A DNA stretch of 64,000 nt from Terebella lapidaria (Eukaryota > Annelida > Polychaeta > Terebellida > Terebellidae). The DNA is taken from the NCBI GenBank assembly GCA_949152475.1, contig OX424555.1:12170868-12234867 (forward strand), written 5' to 3'. Both the position numbers and the translations under genes were made by a program. Shown here piece by piece: positions 20,101 to 27,857 of the stretch. The notes beneath the pieces were generated by a model. It saw nothing but the letters and a program-made list of their open reading frames with translations. It was not told where the DNA came from and did not search any database. Position 1 is the stretch's first letter. Each line of letters begins with the position of its first letter.

Positions 20101-23100
20101 TTCATCCACATATCATTTCTGACTTGTGGTGAAAATTTGACGAGGATCCGTCAAGGCAATCTAAAGTTATCGTCCGGAAACCAAAAGTGGCGGAAGAAGA
20201 AAAAAAAAAAAAAAAAAAAAAAATTCTGCTAAAACCATAAAGGCATTTCTGCCGAAATGCCTTAATTCTGAGGCATTCGCGAAACTTTCGAAATCCATGA
20301 CTACCACTAGCAAAAATTTTCCTGGCAACTCACAACTCAATGTGTTTCAGGACTCTCAAGTACATTGCATGCTTGGAAGCGCTTCAAGACTGCGCCTCTG
20401 ACCTACACCTAACCATGTTATTGCAGGGGGTCCCTCATACCTGGCCTGGTGAGGAGTTCCTGGACTTTGCTGACCCATTGCTGCAGGACGCTAGTGTCCT
20501 TGCTGTGGAAGGTCACTCTCCTGTCCCGCCACTTGTGTCTCTGGCACCGCCGCAGCACCCAGATCACAAAGTGTGTGGGACTCAGCGTCACCATCTCCAG
20601 ACTGCGGAACTTGCGGTCGTACTCGGCCTCACGGCCTCCGAGCTTGACGGCCAGGATCTCATTGATCTTCACCGTCTGACTCTCGGTCTCTGTGGAAGGG
20701 GCAAGGCATTGGGAGTGGCTGGCTGGTTATACAACCTCACAATTTCATTCTGAATTTGTCCTGTTTGTATCATACATGTATAAATGATGAAATGTTAATG
20801 TATAGTATTTGACACATTTCCATCCTATGATCACTCACAGTTCTCGTGAATAGCCTGAATGATACTCAGACTTGCATAAACAGTTTTTAGTTGTGTTGAT
20901 ATTCACACTTGAATATCTGTTAGCTCTACACTGGTACTAGCATATATATCGGAACTCTGTATAGCTTGTATATATATATACAGTGGATCCTGTGTTTTAA
21001 GACCACCCAAGGGACCCCCAAAAGGTGGTCCTAATTGACAGGTGGTCTCTCATGACAGGTTCATTTACATGATAAAAAGCCACTTGGGACCAAGTGGAGT
21101 GGTCCTAAAACACAGGGTGGTCTCTCAAACCAGGTGGTCTTTAACACAGGATCCACTGTATATATGTTAAATAGTTGTAGGATCTGAACAATGGACATGA
21201 CACCACATAACTCATACAAACATTCAAACAACAACATTGTCATAAACAGCACACCAAGTCAGTGGAGATATTTTATTTTGTTAATTTCTAGCCTCTTGAC
21301 TCTTGAGTAATGTTTTAAGGCTGGCAGACAGATTTCACATTCAATGCACATGATGCAGGCCTTTTTCTGATGGTGTATCCTACCACAGATAAGCTGGTAT
21401 TGGGTAGACGACTTTCCAAGGGAACAGAGACATCGGGCGACACCTGCAAATACATGACATCACGTTAGGCAGTTAGTTAGAGTCTGATTTATCATGTTTA
21501 GAATCTGGTTCAACCTTTGAAGCATAGTAAACTGAAGCACTGAGAAATAAAGAATTCACCCATCCCCATTTTTGAGAGTTAATATTGGTACATTGTGGGA
21601 AAGTTCATTGGCACGAGGATTGGCTACATATCTTATCTTGGGTAATCCTTAACGATCATCAAGGTATGTATCCCACCCTGATTTAACTGATCAGTACGAG
21701 TCAAACAATGTATGATTAATCCCAGGGAAAGAATGTGAGATCAGAAAGGATACATGTATGTTATATTTACCTGTAATTGTCCGTAGAAAGCATATTTACA
21801 AGAAGTGGAGGAGATAAAAGAACAGCTGCTTCTCTTGAATGTAGGTCTGTTAGACGAAATGAACAGACAGTGAGAAAACAACTGTAGTACCGCATCACCA
21901 AAACATTTTATTGCAAGCCGCTTTCTCAAACAAAACAACACACATACCGTATTCACGCGCATACAGTCGCATGTGCGTATAGTCGAAGGTGTGCGTATAT
22001 TTTGAATATACGCACATGTGCTTGTGATTGAAAAAAAAATCAAAATCAAGAATGACAGTAAAAAAATTTTTATCGCAAGATCATCGGTTCCATGTCATGT
22101 GCTTGACTGATTTCATGCAATCGTGTCAGGCGTTTTTGACAGTCATGTCAGCCTTGTATAACTGTCAAACTATCTGAGCCTGATCAGAGGGCTATGCAGT
22201 CAACCCCTTATCGAAAACGATCGCACATGTGCGTATGTACGAAATATTTTCCAAATTATAAGTGGCCTAAAACAAGCAAATTTCGGATAAACGCACATGC
22301 GACTGTATGCGCGCGAATACGGTACTAGTACTATAACTATATTTTGTCCAGCGTAAGACAAGCAGAAAGACTACTTGTTATAAATCTTTTACTATGTTAA
22401 ATCATGATAATGAAATTGAATGAAAAAATCAATCAGTACCTGATGTGATCAAAGTAACAGCTCATTAACTGATGGAAAACTAAAAGCACAGTTTTTGGAT
22501 GTCTGGCTATCACATATGGTTGCGTATTTACAAAGCAAACTCATCATGATATAGAATAAACTCATCACTTTCTTGGAGTGAACGCAGGATAAACTTATAT
22601 TGTAAACCAGCACCAAAAGAATACATGAGAAGCATATAATTATTTCTCACCCTGTCATTGATAGGAAGAAAAATTAATGGTAAACAGCAGATGTCCTTAA
22701 AAACAAATTGCCTACAACTGAAGTGTGAACGGAGGTACAGACTTACTATATTCAGGTACCATACATTTGGGATACCGCATATAATATAATATATTGTATG
22801 CGGTATCGTAAATGTATGGTACCTGAATCGATATAGCTGATACCCACAATTCCAAAACCAAGTACAATCAGGCTCGTAAGTGATCATGGTGAGCATTCCA
22901 ATCAAGTTTGATCCATCACCAGGTGAAACCAAATAAATGAAAGGTTTAATTATTCATGTACAATTCATTTTACAATTTTGGAATAATGGAAATGCACTGC
23001 CACTGGCACAATTTAGGATATTTGTTTTGTGTGGATTATGGAAGTGGGAAAAGAACTTTGCAAGCAAATTCTGGGGCTGGAAATCAATTTGCTCAACCCC

Positions 23101-26100
23101 ACAACACAAATCTCGGATTGGACGGTTAGAGTCAGGTAAGCTGCAGTCCAGAGGGGCAATTTATGCCAATTGGCGGGCTCTTTCTTGGGCATTTGGAAAA
23201 TCTTGGGCATGCCCAGGACATTTTTAGAATATGAAATGTTTCCTAAAAAAAATTTAGCTGTAAACTGCAAACAATATTTGCAAAACTTTCCTTCCAAATA
23301 AAATTACAAATAATATATAATTCATACAAATTTCACATATGATAGATCTATGTTAACTTTATTCAATGATTAAATACATTTATATGGAATAAAAATATCA
23401 GTCATATCCACCACGTGGGTTGGATGTACAACAACGTGGGAAATCTGAGACATAAGCTGTGATTGGTTCAAACCTGGTCACATGGTGCAGAAAGCATCAT
23501 GGAAAGCATGGCGCTGATTGCAGTGATTGGTCACACCCATCTTTGCCCAGATTGGCACTTTATCACATGCTTTATCATACATGTGCTCCCACCGCGTCTC
23601 CCTGCTTGTCAATTTTCTGGCATATAGATCTAAAATCTAATTAGGCCTTAGGCCTGGTTAACAATAAAATTAATCATAATGCACCCATGATGATACCATG
23701 GTGGACAACCAGGATAAATCATTTGAAGAAACACCCGTAGGCTTACTGTATACAGGTAAACAGAAAAGTATGTTCGATTGTTTTAATTTCATATACTCGA
23801 CAGACATCACATCATTGCGATGCTGCATTTATATGTAGCAACTAACATGCAAAATCTACTTTGTGAATTTCTGTGCTCGAGCGCCTGCACACGAAAGCGG
23901 TGATAGATCTATAATGATCTCGCCACTCCTATCCCAAAACCACTCGTGCCAAGATGGCCGTGCTACCGGAAATAATATTCCACAAACTGATAGTAGTACG
24001 GCGGGATGCCCTACAAAAATCATGACAAATGCCAGGCCCAGCACTGGCAGCAGATAGGGTCAGCAGAAGTACAGATTTCGTAATTCGAGAACTCGGGTGT
24101 TGTGACACGACTCATAACCGAGTACTCGTGAAAAATTACCAAATGTAGATTGCATTAGTCAAATTTTTCAAATAGATCATGAATTCACCATGTATGAGCC
24201 GTCCGTCCTAAATTTCGCCGCATTCCCAAATTCGCCAACAGGGTTTCAGACTTTGTACTGCAAATGAAACCAACCAGTTATATCATCAATCGAGACTCTG
24301 ATATTCAATCTTTGTACCAGCAGTTTGTTTTCCATAAAGCGAGTCTCAGAGCTCTGATGATATGTTGAGGTGGCGAATTTTAGGATGCGGCGAATTTAGG
24401 ACGCATGGCTCGTAATGCACTGGGACTGCCAGTAGACTGCTGAGTTAATGAGTGGGGGCATTCAGAAGGTAAGATTGTACGATGCCAAGCAGTTTAGAAC
24501 TAAGTATCGGGATATATCTTCACTAAATTACTGAGCAGCTAAGTTGCAATCCTTCTCAGATGGGTGCAGACATCTTGTTCGCATCACCTGAATACGCTTG
24601 TTCGTCAACAAGAACTCAAATTTCGTCCTTTTTCAACGTTTTGAGCGCTCATTTCGTAATAATTACTGAAAAAAATCTTAGTTTCGTTCAACGAGTACTC
24701 GGTTATCAATTTAAAACTCGGTTCTTGCTGCGACTTGACTCGATGACGAGTACTCGAGTACTTGTGCTGACCCTAGCAGCAGACTGAGCAGCCGGAGGAG
24801 ACCCCCTAGTGGCTTCGGCTGTTGGGAATCCTCGTTAAACAAATAAAGTTTACTGTAAACCCAAAAATATTCCACACGGTGCTTGGGGAGGAATCTCCAA
24901 TTCAACAACAACAACATTGGCGCGCCATTAATTTTGGCGAATTTGGCAAAATGAACAAAATCGCCAAAATTTTTTGGCGCCAAATATTATGGTTCGCAAA
25001 TAATTATATTCCAGAAATATTAAATTTATTTCTTGATTGCTTGTCGGAGACTTTTTTACTGACCATATTGCTATCAAATTGGAATTCAGATGCTCCCTAC
25101 TGGTAACTACTGGTTTCTCAAGCTGTTGGAAGACCTGTTTTATTGAATGTCCATCGGTAATTTTAGGCTATTTTAAACATTATCTCGCTTTCAACATAGT
25201 TCGCTTTCACTAGTTTCAGTGTTTACGAGCCATCCGTCCTAAATTCGCCGCATCCCAAAATTCGCCAACTTGATATTATCAGAACTCAGAAGCTCGTTTT
25301 GAGGAAAATAAATTACTGGAACAAAGATTGGATATCAGAGTCTCGATTGACGATCGAACTTGTTAGTTTCATTTACATTACAAGGCCTGAAATCCACGTT
25401 GGCGAATTTGGGAATGCGGCGAATTTAGGATGGACGGCTCGTAGTTGTTTTTTCACTAATCATGAGATTTTCTTGTCAGTCTAAAGTCGGCGTAATTCAA
25501 CTCTGACCCACTGTTTAATCACCATGGAGATATATGTCATCCTGCTGCTAAAACCCGGGGTGGTCCATATTACACGTCTCTCCCCTATTCCCTCTTGTGA
25601 ATTTGGCCCTCTTAAAAAATGAAGTCGGTGTTTAATAACTTGCACAGTAATGGCTGATTTTTAGTTTGTTGTAACTTTGTGAGAAACTTTGCCCAAGATA
25701 CTTGAAATAAGATCTTGTTGTTTGAAAGAACATCGCCCAACGCCAGAAATTGATGTGAGGGATCAAACTGTGCGTATCTTGATTTCCTCCATGCACAATT
25801 GTATCTGCCTTTTGCCTCGATCTTGTGGAGTATCTGCATCCAAACAAGGAAGGCATGGCTGCATTTAGTACTATGCAGTGTGGACATCTATCCGATCAGT
25901 CCACGCATAGTACTTTAGTGCTAGTCACTGTCAGTGACACACTTGGCTTCATTGAGTACTCACTAACTAAGGGCTCCGAATATGGACCACCCGCAGCTCT
26001 CGCTGACGTGATAACTTCCCAATATATTTCAGAAGATGTTAATTTCACAGAATACGCTTTATTTTCAATTTCAAGAGTTGATTGCAGAAGAACGGTTTCT

Positions 26101-26111
26101 GCAGACGCCAT
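14072..26111 (-). CDS. CERK: Ceramide kinase, complete 12-exon gene
   Basis: Phosphorylates ceramide to ceramide-1-phosphate with ATP at Golgi and plasma membranes (family knowledge). Twelve exons sum to 1689 nt, 562 codons plus stop, against 537 in human. All junctions are GT/AG and in matching phase. Exons, 5' to 3': 26111-25964, 21443-21384, 20689-20441, 17839-17647, 17168-17020, 16931-16857, 16732-16580, 16487-16382, 16290-16223, 16084-15882, 14634-14441, 14162-14072. A PH-like N-terminal region (exons 1-3) is followed by the DAGK-type catalytic domain: SLLVLINPVGG at about 159-169, VGGDGMFTEV at 221-230 with the GGDG nucleotide loop, RIGIIPAGSTDTVCY, and VSLLGYGFYGD. The CxxxCxxC motif characteristic of ceramide kinases is CKAGCSVC, with Cys 375, 379 and 382. 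The C-terminus has SVWNCDGE and VIRLFARGIED. The start was chosen at ATG 26111 (AAGATGG context; LQSTLEIENKAYSVKL aligns with the family N-terminus). An in-frame ATG 60 bases upstream is possible. Exon 2 is the least certain. Confidence 0.92.
14441..14634 (-). CDS. CERK: CERK exon 11
   Basis: Acceptor GTTGTTGTCAG, phase 0 in. Encodes FDFDFMHVVRVKEFQFRPLV, then SVWNCDGEVVEEPSIDFK; donor GTGAGT, phase 2 out. The WNCDGE block is a family hallmark in the C-terminal lobe. Confidence 0.92.
14825..15729. mobile_element. hAT-like non-autonomous element, 905 bp, in CERK intron 10
   Basis: Terminal inverted repeats TAGAGCTGTCATCGTTTG / CAAACGATGACAGCTCTA, with a perfect 8-bp target duplication GTTTTGAC at 14817-14824 and 15730-15737. 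Subterminal GTCGCGAC and GTCGACATGTCG words repeat near both ends. TA[G]-type ends plus an 8-bp duplication indicate hAT. No transposase ORF was recognised inside. Confidence 0.88.
15882..16084 (-). CDS. CERK: CERK exon 10
   Basis: Acceptor TTTCTTAATAG, phase 1 in. Encodes TNALKIRGRFVAINSFLISC, then CRCRFSPSGPAPSAHLGDGC and SRFNYVRYLFRCSKKNLDQ; donor GTGTGT, phase 0 out. The AHLGDG[CS]TDL block is typical of DAGK-fold lipid kinases. Confidence 0.95.
16223..16290 (-). CDS. CERK: CERK exon 9
   Basis: Acceptor GTGTTTGCAG. Encodes CSVCQSIDVEPSDGGATLTQ, phase 2 in and phase 1 out (donor GTACAT). Supplies the last two cysteines of the CxxxCxxC motif. Too short for ordinary ORF finding. Confidence 0.88.
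16382..16487 (-). CDS. CERK: CERK exon 8
   Basis: Acceptor TTGGTTTTCAG. Encodes VKKVLGLRVYEGEITYIPSG, then DRENNPRDGTFCKA; donor GTAGGT, phase 2 out. Carries the first Cys of the CxxxCxxC motif. Confidence 0.92.
16580..16732 (-). CDS. CERK: CERK exon 7
   Basis: Acceptor CTCGTCCCTCAG. Encodes DKMAMDVASVFHGNQFTKYN, then VSLLGYGFYGDCILGSEDNR and WMGPKRYDWE; donor GTATGG. The LLGYGFYGD run is very close to vertebrate ceramide kinase. Confidence 0.95.
16857..16931 (-). CDS. CERK: CERK exon 6
   Basis: Acceptor TTTTTGCCTAG. Encodes STDTVCYTTLGINDPVTAAI then HIMI, phases 1 in and 1 out. Contains the GSTD block following IIPA in exon 5. Confidence 0.94.
17020..17168 (-). CDS. CERK: CERK exon 5
   Basis: Acceptor TTTGATATTCCAG. 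Encodes VVCVGGDGMFTEVMHGLINR, then TVRDTTGSAQPTPSTK and PVRIGIIPA; donor GTAACT. It holds the GGDG nucleotide-binding loop. The surrounding plus-strand ORFs are shadows. Confidence 0.95.
17647..17839 (-). CDS. CERK: CERK exon 4
   Basis: Acceptor CATCTTGACAG. Encodes LNRPKSLLVLINPVGGRRRG, then KVYQDKVAPLFDLAGISTDV and NHARDLLMDYDLNKID; donor GTAAGG. Start of the DAGK catalytic domain. Confidence 0.96.
18090..19530 (-). repeat. Tandem array of 147-bp units (copy C)
   Basis: Unit markers at 18168, 18315, 18462, 18609 and 18756, then onward at 147-bp steps to about 19480, with one unit shortened near 19364 by loss of about 17 bp. Units carry AGGTCAAAGTTCA in most copies. Confidence 0.94.
20195..20223 (+). 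repeat. Poly(A) run inside Helitron copy C
   Basis: An A run of about 27-29 bases at the position equivalent to the run in copy A. A length difference between two otherwise almost identical copies fits homopolymer slippage. Confidence 0.9.
20441..20689 (-). CDS. CERK: CERK exon 3 (PH-like region)
   Basis: Acceptor CCCCTTCCACAG. Encodes TESQTVKINEILAVKLGGRE, FVIWVLRRCQRHKWRDRRVT and VLQQWVSKVQELLTRP; donor GTATGA, phase 1 out. Corresponds to the family region with EIIAV, RARRHRW and LWLQTLREML, i.e. the N-terminal PH-like domain used for membrane targeting. Confidence 0.93.
20981..21158. mobile_element. TA-flanked MITE, 178 bp, in CERK intron 2
   Basis: Perfect 16-bp terminal inverted repeats CAGTGGATCCTGTGTT / AACACAGGATCCACTG, extended imperfectly by AAGACCACC, flanked by TA on both sides inside TATATA. 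The TA duplication and CAGT start point to the Tc1/mariner (pogo/Tigger) type. No coding capacity. Confidence 0.9.
21384..21443 (-). CDS. CERK: CERK exon 2 (small, tentative)
   Basis: Acceptor ATGTATTTGCAG, donor GTAGGA, 60 nt. Read in the frame forced by exon 1 (phase 1) it gives VARCLCSLGKSSTQYQLIC and leaves phase 1 for exon 3, so the chain stays open. This part is poorly conserved in the family, so the support is splice sites and phase only. Other reading frames of the same segment are also open. Confidence 0.55.
21947..22322. mobile_element. TA-flanked MITE, 376 bp, in CERK intron 1
   Basis: Terminal inverted repeats of about 33 bp (CCGTATTCACGCGCATACAG left; CTGTATGCGCGCGAATACGG right), flanked by TA at 21945-21946 and 22323-22324. 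Internal GTGCGTAT/ATACGCAC words form further small hairpins. TA duplication indicates a Tc1/mariner-type element without transposase. Confidence 0.87.
22750..22828. repeat. 79-bp near-perfect palindrome
   Basis: ATTCAGGTACCATACATTT (22750-22768) is the exact reverse complement of 22810-22828, and pairing continues inward through GATACCGCAT with about three mismatches to an AT-rich centre. Possible tiny foldback element or cruciform. No target duplication was recognised. Confidence 0.85.
22829..24054. other. CERK intron 1, no other feature
   Basis: No supported gene. ORFs at 22937-23227 and 23013-23297 overlap on opposite strands and lack motifs. A 23-codon ATG ORF at 23954 and a hydrophobic minus ORF (23856-24044) cover the same bases and neither is supported. 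Confidence 0.45.
24055..24775. mobile_element. hAT-like element, 721 bp, in CERK intron 1
   Basis: Ends TAGGGTCAGCA... and ...TGCTGACCCTA with a perfect 8-bp target duplication GCAGCAGA at 24047-24054 and 24776-24783. Subterminal CGAGTACTCG words occur near both ends. No transposase ORF. A TA-type MITE sits inside (24195-24412), so this element is the older of the two. Confidence 0.86.
24195..24412. mobile_element. TA-flanked MITE copy 1, 218 bp, nested in the hAT-like element
   Basis: Inverted ends TGAGCCGTCCGTCCTAAATT and AATTTAGGACGCATGGCTCG with further GCGAATT matches inward, flanked by TA at 24193-24194 and 24413-24414. A second copy lies at 25226-25441. The superfamily is probably Tc1/mariner from the TA duplication. 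Confidence 0.86.
24784..25225. other. CERK intron 1 spacer between MITEs
   Basis: AT-rich, no gene seen. Contains a loose inverted pair AATTTTGGCGA / TCGCCAAAATT near 24930-24970. Confidence 0.4.
25226..25441. mobile_element. TA-flanked MITE copy 2, 216 bp, in CERK intron 1
   Basis: Ends CGAGCCATCCGTCCTAAATT and AATTTAGGATGGACGGCTCG, with the next 20 bases also pairing (CGCCGCAT, CGCCAA), flanked by TA on both sides. Same family as the copy at 24195, but with diverged middle sequence. Confidence 0.87.
25964..26111 (-). CDS. CERK: CERK exon 1 (start)
   Basis: ATG in AAGATGG context. Encodes MASAETVLLQSTLEIENKAY, then SVKLTSSEIYWEVITSARAA and SEPLV; donor GTGAGT, phase 1 out. LQSTLEIENKAYSVKL matches the family N-terminal LQS-L-V-x-x-x-x-x-VSL pattern. 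The frame is open 20 codons further upstream to another ATG at 26171. Confidence 0.78.
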
Positions 26112-26776
26112 CTTTCTGTGTTGACATTCTAAGCTCCCTCTGGCGAATGATTTCGCTGTAATATAAAACACCGACCAAATAGTTCAAGCACGCCTCGATC
26201 GATTCCACTGGCGCATGGCATTTCACGTCTGTCCACAAATTCAGATCCCGTAAGCGACCATTATAACGTATTGTCACCTGCAACAAAAACAAGTACAAAT
26301 TTCCTCACCTTTCAAATATATGTACCATATCGCAAGAGACAACAAATATCTGAAACTCGTGCAAATTCGCCGAATTTATTATTTTGTCTCGAATGAACCT
26401 ACCTGCATATCAAAACTACAAAAAATTTACTGCATCCGTGCATCTACCGGGCCTTAAAACACACCATTTGTACACTACCTGGCACTTTTTTCACCGGACT
26501 ATCGACCATCACTACCCAGATGCATGTGATTACTGGCCTGACATCATTTACAATATCCTACTGCATCACTTACTCAGTCGGCTTCGTACCAGAAATGAGC
26601 ACAATTTGCTGTTTGTTTTTATTCAATTATCACAAATATCTTGACAGAAAAAAGCAGCTGCTGACGAATCACGATGTCACGACGTCTCACGGTACTCCCA
26701 TCATCACCTCCCTGGAATGGTTCTGTTTCCTCTGGGTATTGGCAGGTCGAGATGGACGAGAGGGTTAAAACAGCCT
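26112..26776 (-). promoter_or_regulatory. Presumed CERK 5' UTR / promoter region
   Basis: Sequence directly upstream of the CERK start. No clear TATA box or initiator could be singled out. ORFs here are short and unsupported. Confidence 0.35.
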
Positions 26777-26935
26777 TAGCTTTTAATGTGTTTAGGAAAG
26801 TGTTTAGCTTTCCATGCGTTTAGATAAGTGTTTAGCTTCCATGTGTTTAGAAAAGTGTTTAGCTTTTCACATGTTTAGATAAGTGTTTAGCTGGGTGTTT
26901 AGGTTTTTTCTTGTGTTTACAAGTGTTTAGGTTTT
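26777..26935 (+). repeat. Minisatellite, GTGTTTAG-based, ~31-bp unit
   Basis: Repeats of AAGTGTTTAGCTTTTCATGT type: GTGTTTAG appears many times alternating with CATGTGTTTAGAAAA and CATGTTTAGATAA. Lies about 670 bp upstream of the CERK start codon. Confidence 0.82.
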
Positions 26936-27520
26936 AAAGGTGCACAGGATTGCTTAGGCATCTATGGTGCAATTTTTCATATTCATGTCCTTATGTTCAT
27001 AGACAAGGCACAGGACATTCCATGTGCTTAGTACACACACCACACCACACTCCACAGATATAGACACACCACAGTAAGACTAGAGTCTAAGGCACATGAT
27101 GACAGCATTTTAATTATAATTGTTTATTGTCACATTATCACATCTTTTACATGTACACAGATAGACATACCACACAACACATATTAAAACGATGACCAAA
27201 ATTGAACAAATTATATTTTCAAATGAATGTTCATTCACATGTTTTTTTAAATGTAGTAGTATTTAAATGTTTACTTCGAAAAAAATTGTTTGGGTAGTTT
27301 AGTACACGTATGTGTCAATATTTAACGTTATTATTTTTCCAAATTATTTGACAGGTCATCAATGGTGCATGTATCTGATTTAAGATGCACATTCGGCATG
27401 ATGAATACATAGGAAAAGTGACCTTTCAGACGGATTCCTCATGTTGTCGGTAGGCCTTCTATATTTTGTTAGTAGGGCTCCTCCCTTGATTTTGTTTTAT
27501 TGCCCCAATATCATGCATTG
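26936..27520. other. AT-rich intergenic stretch
   Basis: No gene seen. Contains CACACCACAC-type low-complexity sequence near 27040. Confidence 0.5.
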
Positions 27521-27652
27521 CGATGAGGAGGGTCTGCGATGACGAGAATCTGCCATGACGAGGGCCTGCGACGATACAGGCCTGTGATGACAAGGACCAG
27601 TGGTGATGAGGGCCTGCGACAATGAAGGCCTGCGACGAAGAGGGCCTGTATC
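27521..27652 (+). repeat. Minisatellite, 18-bp unit
   Basis: About seven units of GCGACGATGAGGGCCT(GC) type with point changes. The 18-bp period is a multiple of three, so minus-strand ORFs there read a 6-residue SSQAFIVAGP-like repeat, which is not taken as a gene. Confidence 0.82.
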
Positions 27653-27857
27653 TCTGGAGAATTTTGTTCTTGCTGAAAAATTTTACAATTGAGATAAGTT
27701 TTGTGAAATTTTCTTCCTGGTGCAACAGAGGGATGGAAAGCAGATGATTTCCACTCTCGAAAAAGGGGTGTAAGGAATTGTGTTGATTTTAACAGTGGCG
27801 ACGTGTTGTGATATTTTGGAAAATACTGGATAACGACACAATTCATGGCTAATGCCT

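Larger units (their letters stand above)
18003..20264 (-). mobile_element. Non-autonomous Helitron (Helentron/HINE-like), copy C, in CERK intron 3
   Basis: Same ends as copy A: CTAG/ACGTCAAGGCCT on the left and the AAGGCATTTC-TGCC-GAAATGCCTT hairpin on the right. It has about ten 147-bp units. Its unique right part (about 19780-20264) differs from copy A (8180-8665) by only a few bases plus poly(A) length, so the two copies are recent. It fills most of the 2.6-kb intron between CERK exons 3 and 4, on the gene's strand. No Rep/helicase ORF. Confidence 0.73.

Noticed and set aside
23856-24057. Hydrophobic minus ORF and a 23-codon ATGGCC ORF on the plus strand
   Set aside because: They occupy the same bases within CERK intron 1. 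Neither has splice signals or family resemblance.
25612-25887. 91-codon minus ORF with WRKSRYAQFDPSHQFLALGD
   Set aside because: It looked WD-repeat-like at first, but lies inside CERK intron 1, overlaps another open frame, and has no recognisable family match that I can defend.
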